This document shows, piece by piece, positions 25,875 through 36,024 of a stretch of 64,000 bases of DNA. Within the stretch, counting starts at the first letter, position 1. Every line of letters starts with the position of its first letter. The notes beneath the pieces were generated by a model. The model made no database searches, was not told where the DNA came from, and saw only the letters and a program-made list of their open reading frames with translations. Location of the stretch: positions 62,001-126,000 of the forward strand of contig CAWJIJ010000006.1 in the NCBI GenBank assembly GCA_963842955.1, given 5' to 3'. This stretch comes from JARFQW01 sp963842955 (GTDB lineage Bacteria; Pseudomonadota; Gammaproteobacteria; Steroidobacterales; XN24). The translations under genes were made by a program, and so were the position numbers.

Positions 25875-27084
25875 TCAGGCGGGATACAGGAGGAACGCCG
25901 CGCGTCGTTCCTCCCACGCGGATTCGTCCGCCGTCGCGAGCGCGTGGAGATCGGCCGGCTCGGCGGCCGGGTCGTCCACCCACTCCCGCAGCAGCTCGCT
26001 GCCGTTGATGACGTCGATGGCCAGGCGGCCTTCCTCGTACTCATAGGGGAAATCCCGCCACAGGGCATAGTCCGGGCGGAGCCGGCGCAGGGCCTTGAAC
26101 GCCAGCGCCTGCAGGCGCCAGGGACGGAATGCGTCATGCCGATAGCCCGGGTCGTCCACGTGGATCTGCAGACCGGCGCACAGCGCCCCGGCATGCTTGT
26201 GGAAGGTGGGCTCGAACCAGCACGGCCGGAGATGACATCCGCCCAGCCATTCGGGGGCGAGTCGTTCCATTTCCGCGACCAGCGCGGCGATGTCCAGGTC
26301 GGGCGCGCCGAAGAGTTCCAGAGGCCGGGTCGTGCCGCGGCCTTCGGACAAGGTTGTGCCCTCGAGCATGACGGTGCCCGCATAACAGCGGGCCATGGAG
26401 AGATTCGGGGCGTTGGGACTGGGGTTGATCCAGGCGTGGTCGCCGATCGGCCAGCCATAGCCGGGTCCCTCCGAGGGGCGCCAGCCATCCATCGGGATCA
26501 CCCGGCACTCCACATCGAGTTGGAACTCGTCGATGAACCATCCGGCCAGCTCGCCTAAGGTCAGGCCGTGGCGCATGGGCAGGGGTCCCGCGCCGACAAA
26601 GCTTTCCCAGCCCGGTCGCAGCGCGAGTCCCTCGACCGGGCGGCCGGCGGGATTGGGGCGGTCGAGCACCCAGACGGCCTTGCCGATGCTCCGCCGCCGC
26701 CTCGAGGACATAGCGCAGCGTAGTCACGAAGGTATAGATGCGGCAGCCCAGGTCCTGGAGATCGACAAGCAGCACGTCGAAGCTGTCCATCATCTCGGGC
26801 GTCGGCCGGCGGACCTCGCCGTAGAGGCTGAATACCGGGATACCGTGGGCCGGGTCGGTGAAATCCGGGGACTCGATCATGTTGTCCTGCTTGTCGCCGC
26901 GCAGGCCGTGCTGGGGCCCGAAGGCGGCTGTCAGCTCGATGCCGCTGGTGCCCGCCAGGGCGTCGAGGCTGTGGGTCAGCTGAGAGGTGACCGACGCCGG
27001 ATGGGCCAGCAGGGCGACACGCCGGCCCGCCAGTGGCGCACGCAGGGCCGAATCCGCGAGAAGACGATCGATGCCCCATTTCAT
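25875..27084 (-). CDS. NamZ-type exo-beta-N-acetylmuramidase (DUF1343), one frameshift
   Basis: About 403 residues reconstructed. The first part (27084 to ~26700) has RVALLAHPASVTSQLTHSLDAL, AAFGPQHGLRGDKQDNM and SFDVLLVDLQDLGCRIYTFVTTLRYVLEAA. The frame changes at about 26698 in a GCC/GCCGCC stretch. The second part continues IGKAVWVLDRPNPAGRPVEG, CYAGTVMLEGTTLSEGRGTTRPLELFGAPD and the C-terminal domain. DUF1343 proteins such as Bacillus NamZ remove terminal MurNAc from peptidoglycan fragments. No signal peptide is visible. Its start overlaps the DOMON-like gene stop (ATGA), so the two are coupled. Confidence 0.85.
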
Positions 27085-27668
27085 GACGCGTGTTCCTTTC
27101 CGGGCGAGTGTTCCGTGTCGCTGATCAGGGTACCGAGGAAACTGCCGGGCTGGTGAAAATCCGGCTGTTCCTTCTCATGGGCGAGGGCCCAGTAGCTCCG
27201 CCGCCCGTCGGTTTCCTCCGCAACAACCGCCAGTCCGATGCGCACACCGGCCCCTGACCCGACAACGGCGACTGAACTCAGCATGGCCTCCAGTATGAAT
27301 ATCTCCGGCTTGCGCTGCGTTGTAATGACCGGGGGCGGCAGGACCGGGTCCGGTTGCTCGCGGTCCCGGTAGGACGCGAAGCGATATGCGGCCCAGCTGC
27401 CATCGGGGGCAAAGTTGAACTCGGCGTAGCCCCCGGACCGGCTGGCCACAAACGCTTCGCAGCAGGTGTGCTCCCACAGGCCGTCACGGCGGGCTGCGTT
27501 GCCGGCGTCAGGAAGCAGCAGCCGGTCCATGTCGCCTTCGAATTCGAACCGGAATGCCAGATGTGTCCCGCCTGCCCGCCAGCAGGCAGCGCGCACGGCA
27601 GAGATCGCCCCCGGAGGCCTGGCGGGGTGACAGATCAGCGGAGCTGGAGACCGATCCTGCGAATCCAT
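27081..27668 (-). CDS. DOMON-like (family 9 carbohydrate-binding type) protein
   Basis: 195 residues. The pattern DGLWEHTCCEAFVASRSGGYAEFNFAPDGSWAAYRFASYRD (residues ~68-108) is characteristic of DOMON-like/CBM9-type folds that bind sugars or haem. No signal peptide. It overlaps the NamZ gene by 4 nt, so a joint role in handling muropeptide or amino-sugar substrates is a reasonable inference; ligand is unknown. Confidence 0.75.
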   Translation of the reverse strand: MDSQDRSPAPLICHPARPPGAISAVRAACWRAGGTHLAFRFEFEGDMDRLLLPDAGNAARRDGLWEHTCCEAFVASRSGGYAEFNFAPDGSWAAYRFASYRDREQPDPVLPPPVITTQRKPEIFILEAMLSSVAVVGSGAGVRIGLAVVAEETDGRRSYWALAHEKEQPDFHQPGSFLGTLISDTEHSPGKEHAS

Positions 27669-27774
27669 GGCGCCGCATTCTAGCCGGGTCGGCGTGGGTT
27701 GGGGTCCCAGGTGCCTGTCCGGGCGGCGGATCCGGTCCGGACGGCGAATCCGGAGCGGAAAGCGCCCGGAGTGG

Positions 27775-28335
27775 CTAGTGCCTCGACAAGTGGTCCTTTA
27801 GCCAGGCCCGGGCGAAACGCAGCTCGCGGTCGAGGGTGCTCGACGACAGGCCGGTGACCGCCGCCATTTCCTGAAAGGTCAGGCCGGCAAAGTATTGCAG
27901 TTCGACCAGTTCGGCTTTGCGCGGATCCAGTTCCGCCAGTCGGGACAGGCCTTCGTTGAGGGCCAGGAGGTCCGTTCCTTCCTCGGCCGGAGCCATGGAC
28001 GATTCCACGAACGTGACCCTGACCGCGTCGCCGCCGCGCTTGCCCGCATTGCGGGCCCGGGCGTGATTGACCAGCAGTCGGCGCATCATCCGGGCCGACA
28101 GGGCATAGAAATGCGCCCGGCTTTCCCATGAGACATCCGCCTCCACAAGCTTCGCAAAGGCCTCGTGGACCAGCGCGGTGGGCTGCCAGGTGTGGCCCGC
28201 TTTCTCGCTGGCAAACAGCCGGCGCGCCAGGCGGCGCAGTTCCTCGTACACAAGGGGTGTCAGCTGATCGAGCGCGGCCTGGTCACCTTCGGCCCAGTTC
28301 CTCAACAGGCCGGTGACCTGGTCTTCTGAAGGCAT
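27775..28335 (-). CDS. ECF-like sigma factor (TIGR02999 type)
   Basis: 186 residues from the Met at 28335. Typical N-terminus VTGLLRNWAEGDQAALDQLTPLVYEELRRLARRLF, then HTWQPTALVHEAFAKL and YALSARMMRRLLVNHARARNAGKRGG. Region 4 reads LDPRKAELVELQYFAGLTFQEMAAVTGLSSSTLDRELRFARAWL. These are hallmarks of the TIGR02999 group, whose partners are often Ser/Thr kinases with TPR repeats; no such partner is adjacent here. It is divergent from the CC0125-type lipoprotein. The upstream open frame lacks sigma features. Confidence 0.9.
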   Translation of the reverse strand: MPSEDQVTGLLRNWAEGDQAALDQLTPLVYEELRRLARRLFASEKAGHTWQPTALVHEAFAKLVEADVSWESRAHFYALSARMMRRLLVNHARARNAGKRGGDAVRVTFVESSMAPAEEGTDLLALNEGLSRLAELDPRKAELVELQYFAGLTFQEMAAVTGLSSSTLDRELRFARAWLKDHLSRH

Positions 28336-28594
28336 TCCGCATGCTAGCACGGGGTTTTCGGTGCCCTCCGGCGGGGGAATTTTCGAGCAAGTCTTTCCCC
28401 GGCTCCTGTCGGTATGAACAAACCCTGCTCTCGCGCCTGGCCCGGCCTCCTGATAGCCGCTGAATAGTTTTCGGTCTCGGCTCCGCGGCCCCGAGAACTT
28501 TCTTGGGCAAAAGCGTGTCCCGTTCCTGCTTACCGGAACAAGGAAGCAAGAAACGCTTCCGCCGCACGCCCTGACATCCGACGGAGATACGCCA

Positions 28595-29065
28595 ATGAAA
28601 ACTCTCATCCCACTTCTGAGCCTCCTGTTCCTGGCCGGCTGCGCCACGCCCTACCAGTCGGGAGGGATCCGCGGCGGTTACAAGGAGCTCCAGCTGGACG
28701 AGCATGTATTCCGCGTGTCATTCCAGGGCAACGCTTTCGTTTCGGCAGAGCGCGTCCAGGACTACACCCTGCTGCGCAGCGCGGAGCTGGCCCGGGAACG
28801 CGGTTATCGCTGGTTCGCCATCGTGGACCAGGATGCCTACGAGACCACCGGCACGGTGTACACGCCGGCCACCACGTACACGAACGCCTCGATATCGGGC
28901 AACAACCTCTACGGGACCAGCACCACCTACGGCGGCATGATGTCGTCGTACTCCAAGCCGTCCAGCAGCAACACGATTGTCTGCTACGCCGACAAGCCCG
29001 AGGGGTTCAGCTACAACGTCGCGAACGTGATCGAGTCGTTGAGGTCTGCGTACAGGCTGCGATAG
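28595..29065 (+). CDS. CC0125/CC1285-family lipoprotein
   Basis: 156 residues with a lipoprotein signal and lipobox FLAGC at residues ~13-17. The body contains YQSGGIRGGYKELQLDEHVFRVSFQGNAF and ERVQDYTLLRSAELARERGYRWFAIVDQ, conserved in this proteobacterial family of unknown function, followed by a Thr/Ser/Tyr-rich loop. Likely an outer-membrane-attached periplasmic protein. The start has GGAG 9 nt upstream. Confidence 0.85.
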   Translation: MKTLIPLLSLLFLAGCATPYQSGGIRGGYKELQLDEHVFRVSFQGNAFVSAERVQDYTLLRSAELARERGYRWFAIVDQDAYETTGTVYTPATTYTNASISGNNLYGTSTTYGGMMSSYSKPSSSNTIVCYADKPEGFSYNVANVIESLRSAYRLR

Positions 29066-29254
29066 GGACCGTACCGCGGTGGGCGCGGGTTGGCTCCAAC
29101 GGGCCCCGAAAGCCTCCTCCACCGAGGGGGCTTTGGCCATTCGGGGGAGGCCAGCGCGCCCCGAGAGGCCCGGATGACGGTTCCTGGCCCGGCCCCGGTA
29201 CGTAATCCGGTATGCTTCGGGGCTTTGTCATTCACGATACCGGAGCGTCGCTCG

Positions 29255-32200
29255 ATGCCGTTAAAGACTTCCCCGCTCAATGGGTTTCTGCGGGCTGGCC
29301 CCATTCTCGTGGCCGGCGCCAGCCTCCTGGCCGGCCCGGCGGCCGCCGACCCGACACGCCTGCTCCGGTTCCCCGATATCCACACCGGCACCGTGGCGTT
29401 TGTCTACGGCGGCGACATCCATATCGCGCCGTCCGCTGGGGGAGAGGCGACCCGGCTGACGTCCCACGAAGGGCTCGAGCTGTATCCGAAATTCTCCCCC
29501 GACGGATCGCGCATCGCGTTTTCGGCCGAGTACACCGGTAATCGCCAGGTCTATGTCATGGACGTGGACGGTGGTAATCCGCGTCAGCTCACCTGGTACA
29601 ACGACGTGGGGCCGATGCCGCCCCGTGGCGGCACCGACTACCGGGTGCTGGACTGGACACCCGACGGCAAGCACGTTGTCGTCCGGGCCAACCGGCTGCC
29701 CTGGGGCCAGCGCATGGGCCGTCCCTACCGGGTCCCGGTGGCCGGCGGGATGGAGCAGCCGCTCCCGGTCCCGGAAACCGGCGGCGGCATGCTGTCGCCT
29801 GACGGCACGTCCTTTGTCTATACGCCCATCGACCGGGAGTTCCGGACCTGGAAGCGCTACCGGGGCGGTCGAGCCCAGGACGTCTGGGTATTCGACCTGG
29901 AGAAAATTGCCAGCCGTCGCCTGACGGATAACGTGGCCACCGACCATCAGCCGGTCTGGGTGGGGGACGACATCTTCTTCGTATCCGATCGCGACTACAC
30001 GCTGAACCTCTACCGGTACGCCGGTGAGGATGACGCGGAGAAGGTCACCGATCACGATGGGTGGGATGTGCTCTGGCCGAGCGCCGGACCGGAAGCCATC
30101 GTCTACGAGAACGGCGGTTATCTCTACCGCTACGTGCCCGGGGCAGACAGCGGGCGCATCGATATCACCGTTCCGGGCAACCGCCCCGGGCGGATGGCGA
30201 GCTGGGTGGACGCCGCCGGCACGGTCTTTTCCTGGGACCTCGGCCCCGACGGCATGCGCGCCGTGTTCGATGGGCGCGGTGACGTTTTTACCGTGCCGGC
30301 GAAGAACGGACCGACCCGTAACATCACCGCGAGTCCCGCTGCCAGGGAAATCTACGCCCGCTGGTCGCCGGACGGTGAGCAGGTCGCGTATTACAGCGAC
30401 ACGAGCGGCGAGTACGAACTCTACGTGGCCAGCCAGGACGGCACGGGTCAGCCTCGCCAGATTACCCGCGGCAGCGACATCTGGCGGGAGCCCCCGGCCT
30501 GGTCTCCGGATGGCCAGCACATTGCCTTTTCCGACCAGCGCATGCACCTGTGGATCGTTTCGCTGGCCGGCGGAATGATGACCCGGGTGGATACCTCGTC
30601 GTTTCAGGGAATCTCCGACTACCGCTGGTCACCCGACGGCCGCTGGCTGGTCTACACGAAGCGGGCGCGCAACGGGTTCTCGTCCATCTTTGCCTACGAC
30701 CGCCAGCGGGGCGAAAGCCAGCAGCTGACCTCGGACGCCACCCACGAGTTCGAGCCGGTTTTCGACGCCGAAGGCCGCTACCTGTTTTTCTTGTCGAACC
30801 GGGACTACAACCTGGCCCAGGACAGCTACGAGGTGAACCGGATCTACACCGACGCCACGCGGGTGTATGCCGCCGTGCTATCCGCCGACGGTCCGGTTCC
30901 CTTTCCTCCGCTAAGCGACGAAGTCAGCATCGGCGAAAAGGCCTCCGACGACAATGACGAGAAAGAGAGCGGGGAAACGCCGGCCGTGAATATCGATGTC
31001 GACGGCTTCGAGAACCGGGTGGTCGCGTTGCCGGGCGATGCAGCCGACTACCGAAGGTTACAGGCCCGGGCTGACGGCGTGTATGTGATACGGGAGACCG
31101 GCAACGGCGAAGGCGACCTGCAGTTCATAGCGCTGGGAGAACGTGACGATCCCGAGACCCTGCTCAAGGGCGTTACCGACTATCGTCTTTCGGCCAACGG
31201 CGAGCGGCTCATGGTGGAGTCCGGCGGCGGCTATGCGTTGATGGACGCGAAAACCGAGGGCGAGCTGGACTTCAAGGACAGCAAGCTGGACCTGTCGGGT
31301 ATGCAGGTACTGGTGGACCCGGCGGTGGAATGGCGGCAGATCTACGTGGACGGTTGGCGGATCCTGCGCGACTGGTTCTACGACCCGGGTATGCACGGGA
31401 TGGACTGGCCGGCGATCCGGGACAAGTACGAGCCGCTCGTGGAACACGTCGCTGACCGGTCCGACCTGGACTACATCTTCGGCGAAATTTCGGGCGAACT
31501 GAACGCCGGTCATGTCTACGTCCAGTCGGCGCCCGGTGGCGGAGTCAAACGAGTTGAAGGGGGGCTCCTGGGCGCGGAACTCGCTGCCGACGAGTCCGGC
31601 TATTTCCGGATCGAATCCATCATGCCCGGCGAGAACTGGCATGACGCGTTTCGCTCACCGCTGTCCGAGCCGGGCGTGGATGCCAGCCCGGGCGACTACA
31701 TCCTGGCGATCAACGGCCGTTCCACCAAGGACGTGGACAATGTCTATGCGCTGCTGGACAACACCGCGGACCAGTGGATCGAACTGCTGCTGAATGACCG
31801 ACCGGCGCCGGCGGGCGCCAGGACCGTCATGGTCAGGCCCATTGCCCAGGAAACCAATCTTCGCTACCTGGACTGGGTCGCCAGCCGCCGCGCGATGGCC
31901 GACGAGTTGTCCGGAGGCCGCATCGGCTACGTGCATCTGCCAAACACCGCCCAGGATGGCCACCGGGAGCTCTACAAGCAGCTGTTTGCCCAGATCGGCA
32001 AGGATGCGCTGATCATCGACGATCGCTACAACGGCGGTGGGTTCATTCCCGATCGCATGGCCGAGATGCTGTCGAGAAAATCCCTGAACTACTGGAAGTG
32101 GCGGGGCGCCGAGCCCATCACGGCGCCATTGATTTCCCATGACGGACCCAAGGCCATGCTGATCAACGGCCAGTCCTCGTCCGGTGGCGATGCCCTGCCG

Positions 32201-32521
32201 TACTACTTCCGGAAGCTGGGCCTCGGTCCCCTGATCGGGACCCGCACATGGGGCGGGCTGATCGGAATCTCCGGCAACCCGTCACTGGCCGACGGCGGTC
32301 TGATACTCGCTCCCACGTTCCGATTCATGGACACCGACGGACAGTGGGCGGTGGAGAACGAGGGCGTAGCTCCGGACATCGAGGTGATCGACCGACCCGA
32401 TCTCGTGGCGAAGGGCCAGGACCCCTCTCTGGAGCGGGCTGTGGAGGTGCTGCTGAGGGCACTCGAGGAGAATCCGCCGGGAACCATCGAGGTGCCCCCG
32501 GCGCCAACGGATTTCCGCTAG
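29255..32521 (+). CDS. Tricorn-like protease (S41 family) with signal peptide
   Basis: 1088 residues, close to the ~1070 of Tricorn. A signal peptide ends near ...GPAAAD (~30). Two beta-propellers follow (repeated LxFSPDGSRIAFSAEYTGNRQVYVMDVDGG and WSPDGxxIAFSD blades), then an acidic linker (DDNDEKESGE), a PDZ domain (SPGDYILAINGRSTKDVDNVYALLD) and the S41 catalytic domain. The nucleophile Ser lies in GQSSSGGDALPY; the His region is LNAGHVYVQS and RYNGGGFIPD is present. Tricorn degrades short peptides; a signal peptide implies periplasmic use here. The start at 29255 is set by the signal peptide. Confidence 0.93.
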   Translation: MPLKTSPLNGFLRAGPILVAGASLLAGPAAADPTRLLRFPDIHTGTVAFVYGGDIHIAPSAGGEATRLTSHEGLELYPKFSPDGSRIAFSAEYTGNRQVYVMDVDGGNPRQLTWYNDVGPMPPRGGTDYRVLDWTPDGKHVVVRANRLPWGQRMGRPYRVPVAGGMEQPLPVPETGGGMLSPDGTSFVYTPIDREFRTWKRYRGGRAQDVWVFDLEKIASRRLTDNVATDHQPVWVGDDIFFVSDRDYTLNLYRYAGEDDAEKVTDHDGWDVLWPSAGPEAIVYENGGYLYRYVPGADSGRIDITVPGNRPGRMASWVDAAGTVFSWDLGPDGMRAVFDGRGDVFTVPAKNGPTRNITASPAAREIYARWSPDGEQVAYYSDTSGEYELYVASQDGTGQPRQITRGSDIWREPPAWSPDGQHIAFSDQRMHLWIVSLAGGMMTRVDTSSFQGISDYRWSPDGRWLVYTKRARNGFSSIFAYDRQRGESQQLTSDATHEFEPVFDAEGRYLFFLSNRDYNLAQDSYEVNRIYTDATRVYAAVLSADGPVPFPPLSDEVSIGEKASDDNDEKESGETPAVNIDVDGFENRVVALPGDAADYRRLQARADGVYVIRETGNGEGDLQFIALGERDDPETLLKGVTDYRLSANGERLMVESGGGYALMDAKTEGELDFKDSKLDLSGMQVLVDPAVEWRQIYVDGWRILRDWFYDPGMHGMDWPAIRDKYEPLVEHVADRSDLDYIFGEISGELNAGHVYVQSAPGGGVKRVEGGLLGAELAADESGYFRIESIMPGENWHDAFRSPLSEPGVDASPGDYILAINGRSTKDVDNVYALLDNTADQWIELLLNDRPAPAGARTVMVRPIAQETNLRYLDWVASRRAMADELSGGRIGYVHLPNTAQDGHRELYKQLFAQIGKDALIIDDRYNGGGFIPDRMAEMLSRKSLNYWKWRGAEPITAPLISHDGPKAMLINGQSSSGGDALPYYFRKLGLGPLIGTRTWGGLIGISGNPSLADGGLILAPTFRFMDTDGQWAVENEGVAPDIEVIDRPDLVAKGQDPSLERAVEVLLRALEENPPGTIEVPPAPTDFR

Positions 32522-32736
32522 CCGGTGGCCCGCCCCGGACCATGTCGGATGGATGATCCGGGCGGGGTTCACGGCTTTTACGCGGGCCCGCCGTTCGAAA
32601 ACCGGGCTGCATGCGGGTTTCCGGATACCGGCCCGACCGTCCGCCGGTCCACTATTCTTTGAGCAAGCAGCGTTTGTCTGGAAAACGCTCGCGCGCGACA
32701 AACCAACGGGGCAGACCGCTCCCCAAGTGAGGCATT

Positions 32737-34227
32737 TTGGCCAGGCGCAGCAAATCGCTCCCTGCCGGGAAAGGCTCGGCCCGGAAGGCCGACCCGAAGC
32801 TCGGCGAACTGGATCAGGTAATGGAAAACGCCGCCGACTACGCCGAGTGGCGTGGCGCCGCTGAAGCCCACGACCAGCTCTCCGGGGCGCTGGAATGGCG
32901 GGACGAGGCAGAGACGCCGGATTACGACTGGCGGCTTTTGAAAAACCGCAAGGACCTGCTGCGGCGGCTCAGACGCAAGGGCGACATCTCCCGCCTGCTG
33001 TTTTATCTGCATGAAGAGCTCCACGGCAACCTGGGAAACATGGCCAACCCGGCGCTGTACGGACGCGCCAAATTCGGCACGAAACGCCTGATCACCGCCT
33101 ATCTGGACGAAGTGATCGAGACCCTCGAAGAGCTGTATGGCCTCGACGAGGCCCGGCTGCCGAGGGAGCGGAAGCTGCGGTTTTTCCGTCAGGCGGCCCA
33201 CAGTTTCGGACGCTCCGCGCTGGTGCTGAGCGGCGGCGCGACCCTGGGGCTGTTTCATCTCGGCGTCATCAAGGCGCTCTGGTCAGAAGGCCTGCTGCCC
33301 ACGGTGCTCAGCGGTTCGAGTGCCGGCTCCATCGTTGCCGGGATCGCGGCGACCCATGAAGACAAGGATCTGCCCGGCATCTTTGAGCCGGGATACGTCA
33401 ACATCGAGGCCTGGCGGGACTTTGGCCTGGACAGCTTTTTCGAGGGCCGGGGCCTGGGCAACATCGACAAGCTGCGGGCGGCGATCAACCGCAACGTCAC
33501 GAAACTTACCTTCGAGGAGGCATTCAAACGCACCGGCCGGGTCGTCAACGTGTCCGTATCGCCGGCGGTTCCCAACCAGTTCCCGCGCCTGCTCAACTTC
33601 CACAATGCACCCAACGTGTTCGTGCGCCGGGCGGCGCTGGCGTCCTGTGCGCTTCCCGGGCTCTTCCCGCCGGTGGCCCTCCAGGCCAAGAACTTCGACG
33701 GCCGCACGGTGCCCTACATGCCGAAGAGCAGCTGGCAGGACGGGTCCCTCAAAATGGACGTGCCGAAAATGCATCTCGCGCGGATGCACAAAGTCAATCA
33801 TTTCATCGTCAGCCAGACCAACCCCCACGTGCTGCCGTTTCTGTCGGACCGTCACCCGGACAATTCGCTGCTCTTCATCCTGGAGCTGATCAAGTCCACC
33901 GCCAGAATCAACGTCGAGCACATCCTGGATCGTCTGCGCCAGCACACCGACTCGCCGGCGCTGAGCCTGGCGCTGGACAAGGCCCACGCGGTCGCGACCC
34001 AGACTTACAGCGGCGATATCACCATCTTCCCGGCCCGGCAGGCCGGCAACATGCTCCAGACCTTTGCCGATCCCACGCCGGAACACGTAGCCAGGTTCGT
34101 CGCTGACGGCGAGCGCGCCACGTGGCCGCTCATCGAGCGGATCCGCAACACCACCCACATCAGCCGGGTCTTCGAGCGGTGTCTTCGGCGTCTGGATCCC
34201 GCCGACCGGGCGCCGGCGCCCGAGTAG
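32737..34227 (+). CDS. Patatin-like phospholipase with DUF3336 domain
   Basis: About 496 residues. DUF3336 spans ~15-150 (ENAADYAEWRGAAEAHDQLSG...WRLLKNRKDLLRRLRRKGDISRLLFYLHEELHGNLGNM). The patatin domain follows: LSGGATLGLFHLGVIKAL (glycine-rich oxyanion loop), GSSAGSIVAG (nucleophile Ser) and WQDGSLKMD (catalytic Asp in DG). This architecture is shared with eukaryotic Tgl-type triacylglycerol lipases. The start is uncertain: TTG at 32737 has AGTGAGG upstream and keeps the conserved LGELDQVMENA segment; ATG at 32821 is the first Met. Confidence 0.88.
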   Translation: MARRSKSLPAGKGSARKADPKLGELDQVMENAADYAEWRGAAEAHDQLSGALEWRDEAETPDYDWRLLKNRKDLLRRLRRKGDISRLLFYLHEELHGNLGNMANPALYGRAKFGTKRLITAYLDEVIETLEELYGLDEARLPRERKLRFFRQAAHSFGRSALVLSGGATLGLFHLGVIKALWSEGLLPTVLSGSSAGSIVAGIAATHEDKDLPGIFEPGYVNIEAWRDFGLDSFFEGRGLGNIDKLRAAINRNVTKLTFEEAFKRTGRVVNVSVSPAVPNQFPRLLNFHNAPNVFVRRAALASCALPGLFPPVALQAKNFDGRTVPYMPKSSWQDGSLKMDVPKMHLARMHKVNHFIVSQTNPHVLPFLSDRHPDNSLLFILELIKSTARINVEHILDRLRQHTDSPALSLALDKAHAVATQTYSGDITIFPARQAGNMLQTFADPTPEHVARFVADGERATWPLIERIRNTTHISRVFERCLRRLDPADRAPAPE

Positions 34228-34417
34228 ACGACGGACCCATCCGCGCGGTTCAGCGGCCGTTCAGGCGGCGGCCGTCATCCTTGCAGGTGTGAGGTGGTTC
34301 ACATTTCCGGGCTGCGAGGCTTCCTAGAATGGCTTTAGTCAAGAACCTGACGCGGTGCAGGCCGTGCCGTGTCCGGGTGACGGGCTCTCGCATCCCCCCT
34401 GCAGGAGCAATCAGGAT

Positions 34418-35445
34418 ATGGACAACGGACTGACCCGACTTATTCCGGCGCTCGCCGTCGCGACCGCCATCTCGATGACCGCCGGCTGCGGCGGCGGTGG
34501 CGGCGGAGGCGGCAATAGCAATGGCCCCGTCGCGGATAACCCTTCTGACCTGGCCCCGATCACCAGCAGCAATGCCCAGGAGATCTCCGGTGAGGTGCTC
34601 GACAATGTCGAGGAAACCGCGGAACTCGGCCGCTTCGGCGATTTCGGCACCGTCGGCTTTGTCGCCGCCGCCGGCGATCCCAGCCTTTCCAAGGCAGCGG
34701 TCGCTGCGGCAACCAAGGCCGGCCCGTCCCAGGCGGGTGGTCTGCGTACCATCATGGCCGCGGCTTTCGATCTGACCGACGCGCCCTGCGCGGTCGACGG
34801 CACGGTGAGCATCTCCGCTCAGCTCTCTGAGCAGGAAACGCTGCGCCCGGGCGATTTCATCGAGTTCTCCTTCGACCAGTGTGACAACGGCGAGGGCGAA
34901 GTCGTCGATGGCCGCGTGAGCTGGAGCATCGACACGTTCTCCGGTGATCCGGACACGGGCTTCTTCAAGCTCGGTGCGCGCCTGGCATTCGACAACCTGA
35001 TTGCGGAAAGCGAAGGTGAGACCGGCCGTGTCAGTGGCGCCATCGACATGTTGATGGACACCGAGACCTATCCGTTGATCAGCGCCTCCCACTCGGGCGA
35101 GCGGCTGACCATGAGCGACGGCATCCACACGGTGATTTTCGAAGACTGGATCACTGCGGTTACGGCGGACGAGAGCTCCCAGCCCCACGCCTATACCTGG
35201 GATGCCAGCGGCAGCGTGGACGTGCCCGAGCACGGTGGCAAGGTGACCTACAACGTGCTGGAGACCTTCACCGGTTTCGGCGATGCCGAGCCCGACGCGG
35301 GGTGCTCTACGTGGAAGGCCAGGACGGCGGCAACATCACGCTGACCGTGTTGTCCCAGGGCCAGGTTCAGCTGGACATCGACTACGACGGCGACGGCGTT
35401 ATCGACGACAGCAAGCTGGTGACCTACGAGGACCTGGACGACTAG
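34418..35445 (+). CDS. Uncharacterised lipoprotein, frameshifted near the end
   Basis: About 342 residues. Lipoprotein signal with lipobox ISMTAGC followed by an eight-Gly linker. The mature part is acidic, with ISGEVLDNVEETAELG and a long domain of probable beta structure. At about 35300 the frame moves into a tail VLYVEGQDGGNITLTVLSQGQVQLDIDYDGDGVIDDSKLVTYEDL that ends at 35445. The tail fits the acidic composition and an IDYDGDGVID calcium-loop-like motif, so it belongs to the gene. GGAG precedes the start. A strong terminator follows. No family recognised. Confidence 0.75.
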
Positions 35446-35497
35446 TCCTGCCAGGCGCCGACGCCGGACAGCATTCTCAACGGCGTCATACGTTCGG

Positions 35498-35538
35498 AAG
35501 CCGTGAAGAGCGATGGCTCTTCACGGCTTTCCTGTTTT
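35498..35538 (+). terminator. Rho-independent terminator
   Basis: Perfect 14-bp inverted repeat AAGCCGTGAAGAGC / GCTCTTCACGGCTT with a GATG loop, followed by TCCTGTTTT. It lies 52 nt after the lipoprotein stop. The clearest intrinsic terminator in the window. Confidence 0.88.
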
Positions 35539-35569
35539 GACCCTCCAAGGCGAGACTGCCCGGGGATCA

Positions 35570-35835
35570 ACGCCGCGGCCGGCCGCGTTCGTCCACCACC
35601 AGTGAGCGGGTCCCGGCGGCGCAATACCTGCAGGCTCTTCAGGAACTCGATCACCTCGTCACGGGCGCCTGGCGACAGGTCTTCGAAGGCCTCACGGGAG
35701 CGCGCGCCTTCGCCGTTGTGGGCCAGCACTGCCTCGCGGAGCGTGGTGAACTTGCCGTGATGGAAGTAGGGCGGTTCGCTGGCGACGCCCCAGAGCTTGC
35801 GGGTCAGGAAGCGGCAGTTGCAGCAAAGCCATGCA
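35570..35835 (-). pseudogene. C-terminal remnant of a di-haem oxidoreductase (DHOR/DUF1111-like)
   Basis: A minus-strand frame contains FLTRKLWGVASEPPYFHHGKFTTLREAVLAHNGEGARSREAFEDLSPGARDEVIEFLKSLQVL, split here for reading only. It matches the conserved C-terminal haem-domain tail of di-haem peroxidase-like oxidoreductases (RTPPLWG...APYLHDG...AFLRSL pattern). The rest of such a ~450-residue protein, including CxxCH motifs, is missing: upstream sequence is taken by the CadC-like gene on the other strand. Interpreted as a gene fragment left by a rearrangement. Confidence 0.55.
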
Positions 35836-36024
35836 TTTTCTGCTTCACTCTGATGAGTCCGAGCGCTTGATGGGTAAGTTCGCGGGCAGTTTTCCGTCCT
35901 GCAGCAAAACGCGAAGTCCCCAGGACGCCCGTTGGCGTTCGTGCAGCAATTTGCCCTGAATCGGGAGGGCATTCAGCTCCCGATCGGCGCATTGGGGTTT
36001 TCCGTCAAACCTGACGGGGGGGCT

